64,000 nucleotides of DNA from Celeribacter marinus (GTDB taxonomy: Bacteria > Pseudomonadota > Alphaproteobacteria > Rhodobacterales > Rhodobacteraceae), in assembly GCF_001308265.1 (NCBI RefSeq), contig NZ_CP012023.1, forward strand, positions 2,370,932 through 2,434,931, in the 5' to 3' direction. This document shows positions 56,147 through 64,000 of the stretch, piece by piece. The translations under genes and the position numbers were made by a program. The notes under the pieces were generated by a model. The model saw only the letters and a list, made by a program, of their open reading frames with translations, had not been told where the DNA came from and did not search any database. Numbering within the stretch: the first letter of the stretch is position 1; each line of letters begins with the position of its first letter.

Positions 56147-57462
56147 CAGACCTCCAGACCCGTCAGGGCCGCGGCAAATTCTTCGGGATCGAACGGCGCG
56201 AGATCGTCGATCTGTTCGCCCACACCGATCGCATGGATCGGCAGACCAAACTTATCGGCGAGGCTCACCAGAACGCCGCCTTTAGCGGTGCCGTCGAGTT
56301 TCGTCATAACAAGTCCGGACACATCGGATATTTTTTGGAAGGTTTCAACCTGATTCAGCGCATTTTGACCCGTGGTCGCATCAAGCACCAACAAGGTATT
56401 GTGCGGCGCGCTCGAATCTTTCTTGCGGATCACGCGCACGATCTTCGCCAATTCTTCCATCAGGTCAGTGCGGTTTTGCAACCGTCCCGCCGTATCAATC
56501 AACAAGAGATCAGCACCGATATCTTGCGCCTTGCTCATCGCATCAAACGCGAGAGACGCGGGATCGGACCCCTCAGGTGCGGTTAAAACCGGCACACCGG
56601 CACGCTCGCCCCATACCTGTAATTGTTCAACGGCGGCGGCACGGAACGTATCGCCAGCGGCAATCACCACGGACTTACCCGCAGCTTTAAACTGACTTGC
56701 AAGCTTGCCAATCGTTGTGGTTTTGCCAGACCCATTCACGCCCACCACAAGAACAACCTGCGGCGTTTGCGGGTAGAGCGGCATCGGCTTGGCAACTGGC
56801 TCCATGATGCGCGCAATCTCTTGGGCCATCAGGCGCTTAATCTCTTCGACAGACAGCTTTTTACCAAAGCGGCCCTCGGCCATCGCGGCCGTAACACGCA
56901 AGGACGTGTCCACCCCCATATCGGTGGAAATCAACAACTCTTCGAGCTGCTCCAGCATATCGTCGTCAAGCGCACGGCGCACAACCGCCTTGGTCTCTTT
57001 GCGCCCCATAAGGCGGCCCAAAAAGCCCGGCCTCACAGCGGCCTCGACTTGGGGCTGTGCCACGGCAATCTCAACAATCTCTTCGAGCGCCTCGGCAACA
57101 GGCGCGATCTCAGCGGGTGCAGTCTCAGCGGGAGCCGCCTCAACAGGGGCGATCTCAAAAGGGGGAACGTCAACAGGGGCCACCTCAACAGGGGGCGTGG
57201 GGATTTCAACGACAGGCGTGTCAGGCACCTCAACAGGCGCAGGTGGCGCGACCGCCTCTGGCGCGCGAACCGGCTCTTCGACAGGCGCATCTGTGGGGAT
57301 TTCAACAGGAGCAGCATCGGGAATATCCGCGACCACATCCTCGACATAGGCCTCGTGCGCACCGCTTTGCGCACCACCATCGGCCACAATAGCTTCTAAC
57401 CCCTCGTCAATCTTTGACGACGATTTGAGCAGGCGTTTCTTGAGTTTTCCAAATAGCGACAT
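56146..57462 (-). CDS. ftsY: Signal recognition particle receptor FtsY
   Basis: 438 residues. The SRP-type GTPase NG domain fills about residues 145-438: VVLVVGVNGSGKTTTIGKLA (P-loop in GVNGSGKTT), GDTFRAAAVEQL, LIDTAGRLQN, VMTKLDGTAKGG and GVGEQIDDLAPF. The first about 140 residues are an acidic A-domain rich in Pro, Val, Ala and Glu with repeats such as PVEVP, APVE and APAE. The protein docks ribosome-SRP complexes at the membrane. GGAGG lies 4 nt before the ATG. It is co-transcribed with the unknown downstream gene. Confidence 0.97.
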   Translation of the reverse strand: MSLFGKLKKRLLKSSSKIDEGLEAIVADGGAQSGAHEAYVEDVVADIPDAAPVEIPTDAPVEEPVRAPEAVAPPAPVEVPDTPVVEIPTPPVEVAPVDVPPFEIAPVEAAPAETAPAEIAPVAEALEEIVEIAVAQPQVEAAVRPGFLGRLMGRKETKAVVRRALDDDMLEQLEELLISTDMGVDTSLRVTAAMAEGRFGKKLSVEEIKRLMAQEIARIMEPVAKPMPLYPQTPQVVLVVGVNGSGKTTTIGKLASQFKAAGKSVVIAAGDTFRAAAVEQLQVWGERAGVPVLTAPEGSDPASLAFDAMSKAQDIGADLLLIDTAGRLQNRTDLMEELAKIVRVIRKKDSSAPHNTLLVLDATTGQNALNQVETFQKISDVSGLVMTKLDGTAKGGVLVSLADKFGLPIHAIGVGEQIDDLAPFDPEEFAAALTGLEV

Positions 57463-57518
57463 GAGGCCTCCGTTCCCTGCTCACATAATCCGTCTTTGCC
57501 CGCGAGAAAAGCCCCGCC

Positions 57519-58160
57519 TTAGAGAAAGGCCAAAAGGATCAAGCCCTGCCCGCCCACATAGAGCACCCAAAGCGTGTAACTGGCCATGCGGGCCCGCACT
57601 GTTCCCTCGCTCAGATGAAACAAACGGACCGCTAAAATCAAATCGGACATCAAAAACAAAACAGCGCCAACGGTCGCACCGCGTAGCCCAAACGGTAAGG
57701 ACAACGCCGCCGCCGTCATCGCGCAAATGATCACAGCATAGGCACGCGCAGGCCACGTAAGCGGATCACGCTTGGGCACAACGATGGCAATGGCCAAAGC
57801 CGCCACAATCACCATACCAAAGATCGGAGCATGTTCAACGCGCGACACATGCGGGACAAACAATGCGAGATAAGCGAGGTGCGCGAGCGCAAAGGCAATA
57901 AGACCCGTCAAAAACGCCCGCGACCCATCGCGCGACAATGCGATGTCGCCAACCGCGGACAATGCGAGCGCTATGATCAGGATGACAGGCGCATGCGCAA
58001 GGGCGGCAATCGCGGCGAAGGCAAGCAATGGCGTAGCCTTCACCGCCGTGCGCCGCGTACATGTTGGAGTCTCGGTCAGCCAAAGATAGGCAAACGCCGA
58101 TACCATCGCCAGCGCCCACAGAGCCACAACGATACCTCTCTCAATGATCTCCGGTTCCAT
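57519..58160 (-). CDS. Lysoplasmalogenase / YhhN-family membrane protein
   Basis: 213 residues with eight membrane helices. Two short Asp motifs of the YhhN/TMEM86 family are visible: ALSAVGDIALS near residue 75 and LFLMSDLILAVRLF near 178. YhhN proteins hydrolyse the vinyl-ether bond of lysoplasmalogens or act on related lipids. The frame begins with a GTG at 58172, but the ATG at 58160 has GGAG about 7 nt upstream. It is divergent from alkB; the functional link is not established. Confidence 0.85.
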   Translation of the reverse strand: MEPEIIERGIVVALWALAMVSAFAYLWLTETPTCTRRTAVKATPLLAFAAIAALAHAPVILIIALALSAVGDIALSRDGSRAFLTGLIAFALAHLAYLALFVPHVSRVEHAPIFGMVIVAALAIAIVVPKRDPLTWPARAYAVIICAMTAAALSLPFGLRGATVGAVLFLMSDLILAVRLFHLSEGTVRARMASYTLWVLYVGGQGLILLAFL

Positions 58161-58231
58161 CCGTATCTCCACGTTGCACGCCCCACGGCGCGCGCTATAC
58201 TCACGTCAAATTGTAAGGTGTTACACGTGTT

Positions 58232-59299
58232 ATGACGACCCCGCATACCATCCGCTATTTCGCAATTGCAGCACTCACACCTGTGGGTCTTTTGGCCCTA
58301 GCCTCGCTCTATGGCGGACTGTGGTCGCTTTTGGCATTTGCTTATATTACTGCGCTCGCTTTTTCACTCGATCAACTGGTCGCATTTGCGCGCAGTCCTG
58401 ACAATCCCGAGGCCGAATTTCCTGACGCCAATGCGCTATCGGTTGTGTTGGCCCTAGCACATTTCGCTCTTTTGCCCCTCGCCGTGTGGGCGCTATCGAA
58501 CGGACAACATGCATGGTGGGACCGTCTTTTCATCTTTTTTGCACATGGATTGTTCTTTGGCCAAGTCTCCAACTCGAATGCCCACGAAATGGTTCACCGT
58601 GCCGACACGACCCTGCGCCGCTTGGGTACTTGGGTTTATATCTCCCTTTTGTTCGGCCACCACGCCACCGCGCACGCGAAAATCCACCACAAATACGCGG
58701 CGACGGAGGATGATCCAAACTCCGCGCCGCTCGGTATGAGCTACTACCGCTTTTTGCCGCGCGCATGGATCGGCTCATTCAGGGCGGGTCTGAGTGCAGA
58801 AAACACCATGCGCAAGACAGCGGGCAAAACCGACGAGCTGCACCCCTACGCCCTATACATTGGAGGCGCATTTGCCTGTTTGGCACTCGCCTATGCAATC
58901 GGCGCATGGGAAGGCGTGCTGAAATACATCCTTTTATCGGGCTATGCATCGTCGCAACTGATGTTATCCGACTATGTGCAACACTACGGATTACGCCGCA
59001 CCCGCGATGCGAACGGCGTGCTGGAACCTGTCGGGCCACACCACTCATGGAATGCGCCGCACTGGTTCACCTCCTTTATGATGCTCAACGCCCCGCGCCA
59101 TTCGGACCACCATTCAAACCCGATGACGCCCTATCCTGCACTTCGGATCACCGACGATATGGCGCAACTGCCCCGCTCATTGCCCGCAATGGCAACGCTC
59201 GCGCTCATCCCCCCGCTTTGGCGGCGCGTCATGGACCCGCGCGTGGCACAAATTATGGATCAACAAGCCGCCCACACCCCGCGCGGCCAATCGTCATAA
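58232..59299 (+). CDS. alkB: Alkane 1-monooxygenase (AlkB-type di-iron hydroxylase)
   Basis: 355-residue membrane non-haem di-iron enzyme. The His clusters are present: HEMVHR near residue 120, HHATAHAKIHH near 143-153 and HSDHHSNP near 290. DYVQHYGLRR (with the fourth His) and LQRHS-type context are also seen. About six membrane helices. It oxidises the terminal methyl group of medium to long alkanes. No rubredoxin, rubredoxin reductase or AlkS gene is near. GTGTTACAC (58218-58226) precedes the gene and could be part of a regulator site. Divergent from the lysoplasmalogenase gene. Confidence 0.93.
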   Translation: MTTPHTIRYFAIAALTPVGLLALASLYGGLWSLLAFAYITALAFSLDQLVAFARSPDNPEAEFPDANALSVVLALAHFALLPLAVWALSNGQHAWWDRLFIFFAHGLFFGQVSNSNAHEMVHRADTTLRRLGTWVYISLLFGHHATAHAKIHHKYAATEDDPNSAPLGMSYYRFLPRAWIGSFRAGLSAENTMRKTAGKTDELHPYALYIGGAFACLALAYAIGAWEGVLKYILLSGYASSQLMLSDYVQHYGLRRTRDANGVLEPVGPHHSWNAPHWFTSFMMLNAPRHSDHHSNPMTPYPALRITDDMAQLPRSLPAMATLALIPPLWRRVMDPRVAQIMDQQAAHTPRGQSS

Positions 59300-59314
59300 G
59301 CCAATCGTCGTAAG
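59287..59314 (+). repeat. 14-bp tandem duplication at the alkB stop codon
   Basis: CCAATCGTCATAAG and CCAATCGTCGTAAG stand directly head to tail, with one mismatch. The first copy contains the alkB stop codon (TAA at 59297-59299). It looks like a small slippage duplication with no evident function. Confidence 0.7.
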
Positions 59315-59371
59315 CCCGTCATCATGAAAATGTGAATTCATGTTCAATATGCACTGTGGAAGGATCGCTAA

Positions 59372-59767
59372 ATGATGAGAGTTTTCGCATATGCCGCCGC
59401 CGTAGTGCTTGCCCTGCCCGTAGGTGCAGACGAGCCGCTCACCGCACAAGAGTTCGACGCCTACACAAGAGGCAAAACCCTAACCTATGCGGATCAGGGG
59501 ACGGCTTACGGGCTGGAGGAATACTATCCAAACAATCAGGTCAAATGGGCGTTTGAGGGTGGCGCGTGCCTTGACGGAATTTGGTACGAGGAAAACCAGA
59601 ACATCTGTTTTCTCTATGAGGACGGGCGCGCCCCGCAATGTTGGCAGTTTTTCCAAGAGGGAAATAAACTGCGCGCCGAATTTGTGAGCGACAGCGGCAC
59701 GCAGCAATACGAAGCCTATTCATCAGACCGACCGCTACAATGCACAGGACCGCAGATCGGCGTTTAG
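59372..59767 (+). CDS. Small exported Cys-containing protein of unknown function
   Basis: 131 residues with a signal peptide (cleavage near residue 18-20, ALPVGADE). The mature protein has four Cys: in GGACLDGIW, QNICFLYED, APQCWQFF and LQCTGPQ, suggesting two disulfides. It contains the block LEEYYPNNQVKWAFEGG. I do not recognise a named family, although I recall similar exported proteins in Rhodobacteraceae. AAGGA lies 7 nt before the ATG. Its 3' end overlaps that of xseA by 4 nt. Confidence 0.75.
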   Translation: MMRVFAYAAAVVLALPVGADEPLTAQEFDAYTRGKTLTYADQGTAYGLEEYYPNNQVKWAFEGGACLDGIWYEENQNICFLYEDGRAPQCWQFFQEGNKLRAEFVSDSGTQQYEAYSSDRPLQCTGPQIGV

Positions 59768-61230
59768 AACAAGCTGCCTTGATCGGACGGGTCGCGGTCT
59801 TTTGCCTTTTTGGGCTTGGGTTTATCGCCTTTAGGAGGCTTGATCTGTATGGCAGTGGGGTCAACGGGAGCGCCCGCGCCGATCGCCACGCGTCCGTCAG
59901 CAAATTGCACTTCGGCCATACGCGCCGCGTCAACCGTCGACTTGATCAACGCTCCGCGTGCATCGAACACCAACGCAAACCCACGCGCCATCGTCGCGCG
60001 GTGTGACAGTGCCTCAAGCATGGCACCGCGCCGCTCCAACGTGTTGCGCCAGGCGTCAAGGTTGGCTTTTCCTGCGCGCTCGAACCGGCGGGTCAGATCA
60101 TTGAGGCGGTCACTTTGACGCTCAACGCGACCGCGCAAGGTCGCAGGCTGCAATCGTCCAGACAAGCGTGACAGATCAAGCGTGCGTTTGTGAACGCCGT
60201 TTTTGAGCGCTTGACCGAGGCGCGCATCGGCCTGATCCACACGTTGGCGCGGACTGTCCAAAAGATGCGTGATTTTCGGCATCGCGCGCGCTAAATCGCT
60301 CAGACGTTGACGGCGGCGTTCAAGCCCACCCAAAAGTGAGCGCTCATTGCGCGCGCCCATTTCCTGTAACGTCACCCACAACTCACGTCGCACAGGCACG
60401 GCCATTTCGGCAGCAGCAGTGGGCGTGGGGGCACGCATATCTGACGCGTAGTCGATCAATGTCGTGTCGGTCTCGTGACCCACGGCAGAGATCAACGCAA
60501 TATCAGAGGCCGCAGCCGCACGGGCCACGATTTCTTCGTTAAAGCCCCATAAGTCCTCGGTCGATCCACCGCCGCGCGCGACAATGATCAAGTCAGGGCG
60601 CGGGATGGCGCCGCCCACAGGTAGCGCGTTGAACCCTTTGATCCCTGCGGCGACCTCAGCGGCACAGTTTTGCCCCTGAACAGCGACAGGCCACAACAAA
60701 ACATGACGCGGGAAACGATCACGCAAACGATGCAAAATATCACGGATCACTGCGCCTGAGGGCGATGTCACCACACCGATCACCTCAGGCAGATAGGGGA
60801 TGGGACGTTTTCGGGCGGGATCAAACAGACCTTCGGCGGCCAGTGCTTTCTTGCGCTTTTCCAACATGGCCATAAGCGCGCCTTCGCCCGCGACCTCGAC
60901 CTCGTCGACATTGAGATTGTATTTAGACTGTGGCCCGAATGTAGACAGCCGCCCCGTGACGATGACCTCCATGCCTTCCTCGGGAATGACCGACAGCCGC
61001 GCCGCCTGCCCCTTCCACGTATTACAGGCAATCACGTCCTTGTCGTCTTTGAGATCGTAATACAAATGGCCTGAACGCGCATGCATCACACGGCCGATCT
61101 CGCCGCGCACGCGCACGCGTCCGAATGCGCCCTCAAGCGTCTTTTTGATCGACCCCGCCAGTTCACCCACGGTAAATTCAGGGGCGTTAGATTGCGGCTC
61201 TGGGCCATCGTCTTCGAAAAGCTCGGACAT
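59764..61230 (-). CDS. xseA: Exodeoxyribonuclease VII large subunit
   Basis: 488 residues. The N-terminal OB-fold (about 17-115, [34 protein letters not shown]) binds single-stranded DNA. The catalytic domain has [31 protein letters not shown] and [28 protein letters not shown], the last containing the conserved HETD motif. A helical, coiled-coil region follows, and the basic tail is KPKKAKDRD. Degrades single-stranded DNA with XseB, which is not in the window. It is divergent from purD. Confidence 0.96.
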   Translation of the reverse strand: MSELFEDDGPEPQSNAPEFTVGELAGSIKKTLEGAFGRVRVRGEIGRVMHARSGHLYYDLKDDKDVIACNTWKGQAARLSVIPEEGMEVIVTGRLSTFGPQSKYNLNVDEVEVAGEGALMAMLEKRKKALAAEGLFDPARKRPIPYLPEVIGVVTSPSGAVIRDILHRLRDRFPRHVLLWPVAVQGQNCAAEVAAGIKGFNALPVGGAIPRPDLIIVARGGGSTEDLWGFNEEIVARAAAASDIALISAVGHETDTTLIDYASDMRAPTPTAAAEMAVPVRRELWVTLQEMGARNERSLLGGLERRRQRLSDLARAMPKITHLLDSPRQRVDQADARLGQALKNGVHKRTLDLSRLSGRLQPATLRGRVERQSDRLNDLTRRFERAGKANLDAWRNTLERRGAMLEALSHRATMARGFALVFDARGALIKSTVDAARMAEVQFADGRVAIGAGAPVDPTAIQIKPPKGDKPKPKKAKDRDPSDQGSLF

Positions 61231-61316
61231 GGGGGATCTTTCAACGCTGCTCTTGCTTGTGTCGTGTCGGATGTGACCTTAGAACGCAGGCAACCAAAGG
61301 TGAAGCGGAGAGAGCC

Positions 61317-62579
61317 ATGAACATTCTAATTCTCGGATCAGGCGGACGTGAACACAGCCTTGCATGGGCTGTTTTGCAAAACCCCAAATGCGATAAGTTG
61401 ATCGTGGCCCCCGGAAACGCAGGGATTGCCGCGATTGCGGAATGCGCCACTTTTGATATCAACGATGGGGCGGCGGTGGTCGAATTCGTCACTGAAAACG
61501 CCATTGATTTCGTCATCATCGGACCCGAAGCCCCCTTGGCTGCGGGCGTAGCCGATGCGCTACGCGAGACTGGTGTTTTGACTTTTGGCCCCTCGAAAGC
61601 GGCGGCACAGTTGGAAGCGTCGAAAAGCTTCACCAAAGACATTTGTGACGCAAGCGGCGCGCCCACAGCGGGCTACGCGCATTTCACCGATGCCGACAAA
61701 GCCAAGGCCTATATCCGCGCCGAGGGCGCCCCGATTGTGGTCAAGGCGGACGGCTTGGCCGCAGGCAAGGGTGTGATCGTGGCGATGGACGTGCAAACCG
61801 CGCTCGACGCGATTGACGATATGTTCGGCGGCGAATTTGGCGCGGCGGGCGCAGAGGTCGTGATCGAGGAATTCATGGACGGAGAAGAGGCGTCTTGGTT
61901 CATCTTGTGTGACGGGCAAAACGTATTGCCCGTGGGAACCGCCCAAGACCACAAACGCGTAGGCGATGGCGACACGGGGCTCAACACCGGCGGCATGGGG
62001 GCCTATTCCCCCGCGCCCGTGATGACCGACAGCGTAATTCAAAAGGCGATGGACGAGATCGTTAAACCTACCGTGGCCGAGATGGCCAAGCGCGGAATGC
62101 CGTATCAAGGCGTGCTTTACGCGGGTTTTATGATCAAAGACGGTCAACCGCGTCTGGTCGAATACAATTGTCGGTTTGGCGATCCCGAGTGTCAGGTGTT
62201 GATGATGCGTCTGGGGGCGCAAGCCCTTGATCTAATGATTGCCACCGCTGACGGGACGTTGGATCAGGCCCGTGTGAACTGGGCCGACGACCATGCGTTG
62301 ACGGTTGTTATGGCCGCAAACGGCTACCCCGGTGCGTATGAAAAAGGCAGCGTGATCCGCGGGCTGGACGCGATGCCCGAAGACAGCTCCAACATGGTAT
62401 TTCACGCCGGCACCGCGGCAAAAGACGGTGCGATTGTCGCCACCGGTGGGCGCGTCCTAAACGTGACCGCGCGCGGGGCAAGCCTGACAGAGGCCCGCGA
62501 CCGCGCCTATGCGATGATCGACGGCATTGATTGGCCTGAGGGGTTCAACCGCTCGGATATCGGGTGGCGCGCCCTTTGA
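61317..62579 (+). CDS. purD: Phosphoribosylamine-glycine ligase
   Basis: 420 residues. Second step of purine synthesis (GAR synthetase). N-terminal [19 protein letters not shown] is the classic opening. The ATP-grasp part has [39 protein letters not shown] and [13 protein letters not shown] reading frame is open from 61257, but GGAGAG lies about 5 nt before the ATG at 61317. A weak hairpin (62583-62604) lies just after the stop. Confidence 0.97.
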   Translation: MNILILGSGGREHSLAWAVLQNPKCDKLIVAPGNAGIAAIAECATFDINDGAAVVEFVTENAIDFVIIGPEAPLAAGVADALRETGVLTFGPSKAAAQLEASKSFTKDICDASGAPTAGYAHFTDADKAKAYIRAEGAPIVVKADGLAAGKGVIVAMDVQTALDAIDDMFGGEFGAAGAEVVIEEFMDGEEASWFILCDGQNVLPVGTAQDHKRVGDGDTGLNTGGMGAYSPAPVMTDSVIQKAMDEIVKPTVAEMAKRGMPYQGVLYAGFMIKDGQPRLVEYNCRFGDPECQVLMMRLGAQALDLMIATADGTLDQARVNWADDHALTVVMAANGYPGAYEKGSVIRGLDAMPEDSSNMVFHAGTAAKDGAIVATGGRVLNVTARGASLTEARDRAYAMIDGIDWPEGFNRSDIGWRAL

Positions 62580-62582
62580 CGC

Positions 62583-62607
62583 ACTGCATAAACTTGTGTG
62601 CAGTTTA
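62583..62607 (+). terminator. Weak terminator after purD
   Basis: An 8-bp stem (62583-62590 with 62597-62604, one G-T pair) with a 6-nt loop, followed by TTTA. Weak T-run, but placed immediately after the stop codon. Confidence 0.45.
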
Positions 62608-62743
62608 TCATTGTGATTAGCGGTTTATTAACCCTAACAAGCGATATCTTAAGCGCGAAACGCACCACGGCTCGAACGGCCAATGGCGGTTCTTCAATCG
62701 AAGTGACCAAGGTGCAAAGCTCCAAAGGCTGTCGCGAGAGAAC

Positions 62744-62771
62744 AAAGGCGTGCTCGAACGGCACGCCTTTT
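62744..62771. terminator. Bidirectional terminator between purD and purU
   Basis: GGCGTGC / GCACGCC stem (62747-62753 and 62761-62767) with a 7-nt loop, A3 on the left and T4 on the right. It can stop purU (minus, ends at 62836) and read-through from purD. The remaining purD-purU spacer (62608-62743) holds no feature I can name. Confidence 0.82.
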
Positions 62772-62835
62772 CTCGTTTGAAGGTTGAGCGTCCGATCGGT
62801 CAACGACCCTGCCCTCACACATATCGTCGGGCTGC

Positions 62836-63720
62836 TTACCCCATGCGCTCACTAGCATAGCCCCCCGGCGAGGCGGGGAAAACGACCGTTTTGTTGCCGT
62901 TGATAAAAACGCGGTGGTGGATGTGGGCGTGGATGGCACGGGCAAAAACCTGTGCCTCGACATCACGACCGAGCGACACGTAATCCTCAGGGCTTTGGGC
63001 ATGTGTGACGCGAACTGTGTCTTGTTCGACAATCGGCCCCTCATCGAGATCCGCCGTGACGTAATGCGCCGTGGCACCGATCAGTTTCACACCACGCTCG
63101 AACGCTTGTTTATAGGGGTTTGCCCCCTTGAAGGACGGCAAGAACGAGTGATGAATGTTAATAATGCGCCCCGACATCACGCGGCACATATCATCGCTCA
63201 AAATCTGCATATACCGCGCCAGAACGATCAGCTCGGCCCCTGCATCCTCGACCACCTGCATAATCTTTGCTTCAGCTTCGGGTTTGTTCTCTTTCGTCAC
63301 TTTGATGTGGTGGAACGCAATATCGTGGTTCACCACAACCTTTTGATACTCCATGTGATTTGAAATCACGGCGACGATTTCAATCGGCAAGGCGCCAATG
63401 CGCACACGGTAGAGCAAATCGTTGAGGCAATGACCAAAGCGCGACACCATCACGACGACCTTCATCTTTTTAGCCTCATCATGGATCGCCCATTGCATGT
63501 CAAACGCATCAGCCACGGCCGCAAACCCCTCTGCGATCTGCGCATCCGTGAGACCGGTTTCGGAGACAAAACTCACACGCATAAAAAACTGCGCCGTTGC
63601 GGGATCGTCAAACTGGGCGCTATCGGTGATATTACAGCCCAACTCGGCCAATTTTCCCGAGATGGCGGCGACAATGCCGCGCGTGGATTTGCAAGTGACG
63701 GTGAGAACATGGCTGCTCAT
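62836..63720 (-). CDS. purU: Formyltetrahydrofolate deformylase
   Basis: 294 residues. N-terminal ACT domain (HVLTVTCKSTRGIVAAISGKLAELG, with the conserved Gly) and a formyltransferase-type catalytic domain with HHIKVTKENK, NIHHSFLPSFKGANPY (catalytic His) and HYVTADLDEGPIVEQD (catalytic Asp). It releases formate from 10-formyl-THF and balances the one-carbon pool, so it links to the purine and folate genes here. The frame starts earlier, but GGAG lies 6 nt before the ATG at 63720. Confidence 0.96.
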   Translation of the reverse strand: MSSHVLTVTCKSTRGIVAAISGKLAELGCNITDSAQFDDPATAQFFMRVSFVSETGLTDAQIAEGFAAVADAFDMQWAIHDEAKKMKVVVMVSRFGHCLNDLLYRVRIGALPIEIVAVISNHMEYQKVVVNHDIAFHHIKVTKENKPEAEAKIMQVVEDAGAELIVLARYMQILSDDMCRVMSGRIINIHHSFLPSFKGANPYKQAFERGVKLIGATAHYVTADLDEGPIVEQDTVRVTHAQSPEDYVSLGRDVEAQVFARAIHAHIHHRVFINGNKTVVFPASPGGYASERMG

Positions 63721-63841
63721 GGAATGCTCCGGAATTGCCGCTAAGGGCCTATTTTGATTTAATGGGAGTTTTGCCACGTTGGCCACGATTTGACAGCCCT
63801 AAAACGACACATATGTGCGCCGCATCTGCAAGAGGCGCGGG

Positions 63842-64000
63842 TTAGTTACAGCGCAAAAACGGCGCAAACCCATCCACGCCACTATATGGTGCGATGGCCT
63901 GTGACTGCGGTGTGCCATCCACAAAACGGGTTTCGACAATCATGCTCCAATCAGCAGACGCTGTGACAACAACGGGGGGCTGATCCATGCATGTGCGCAC
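63842..64000 (-). CDS. 3' end of an unidentified gene (cut by window edge)
   Basis: An open minus-strand frame of 52 codons ends in TAA at 63842-63844 and runs off the right edge. The C-terminal residues include TCMDQPPVVVTASADWSMIV and end FAPFLRCN, with Cys near both ends. I cannot assign a family. The position, 121 nt upstream of purU on the same strand, and an uninterrupted frame with ordinary codon use support a real gene. Confidence 0.55.
   Translation of the reverse strand: MRTCMDQPPVVVTASADWSMIVETRFVDGTPQSQAIAPYSGVDGFAPFLRCN

Noticed and set aside
56995..57330. Repeat-like stretch in ftsY
   Set aside because: It encodes the acidic Pro/Val/Ala-rich A-domain of FtsY, a region that is always variable. 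Not a mobile or regulatory repeat.

Overview
The window looks like chromosomal core sequence from a marine-type Rhodobacterales alphaproteobacterium (Roseobacter group). Supporting features are the nuo operon with its lineage-typical extra genes (DUF5333- and DUF5337-like proteins and a long NuoE with a helix-hairpin-helix tail), a SAM-II riboswitch in front of metZ, FolE2 instead of FolE1, the glyQ / small gene / glyS / PpdK-like order, fused PntA, and ilvC divergent from two Lrp genes. I see no insertion sequence, prophage, CRISPR array, rRNA or tRNA. Genes are dense, with many 1-4 nt overlaps.

Layout. 1-8014 (minus): the 5' part of the complex I operon, in transcription order nuoA-B-C-D-E, a membrane-anchored HhH protein, a DUF5337-like protein, nuoF, a DUF5333-like protein, nuoG (cut by the window edge). 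8290-10145 (minus): a DegT-family aminotransferase and a phosphoglycolate phosphatase-like HAD enzyme. 10303-15175 (plus): glmU-glmS (UDP-GlcNAc supply), an AlkD-like DNA repair protein and moaA. 15193-25451: an M20 amidohydrolase, a YeeE/YedE sulfur transporter, a DUF3422 protein, a CcdA/thioredoxin pair, the transhydrogenase pntAB, an isoprenylcysteine-methyltransferase-like protein, a GNAT enzyme and a class I glutamine amidotransferase. 25683-30603 (plus): pepN, a xylitol-dehydrogenase-like enzyme, a cytochrome c' and a cytochrome b561. 30607-33186: two Lrp regulators divergent from ilvC, then a small membrane protein. 33273-37434 (minus): folB-folP-glmM operon and a SleB-type cell wall hydrolase.

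37628-43943 (minus): glyQ, a DUF6446-like gene, glyS and a PPDK-like protein with an apparently dead ATP-grasp domain. 44190-49517: an exported SPOR / peptidoglycan-binding / pseudoprotease protein, trkH, a PepSY membrane protein and a small exported Cys protein. 49612-52119 (minus): folE2, then metZ with promoter, SAM-II riboswitch and terminator. 52285-59767: a GST, an alpha/beta-hydrolase lipoprotein, yciB, an EamA transporter, an unknown gene coupled to ftsY, ftsY, a lysoplasmalogenase divergent from alkB, and a small exported protein. 59764-64000: xseA, purD, purU and the 3' end of one more gene.

Most of the window is housekeeping. The parts most worth a second look are: the duplicated HhH module shared by NuoE and a membrane-anchored neighbour with a histone-H1-like linker; the PPDK paralogue that keeps its phospho-histidine and PEP domains but seems to have lost its nucleotide-binding residues; a FolB fused to a possible amino-acid-kinase-like domain; and a secreted pseudoprotease. 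All family assignments are by eye from sequence motifs; no database search was run.
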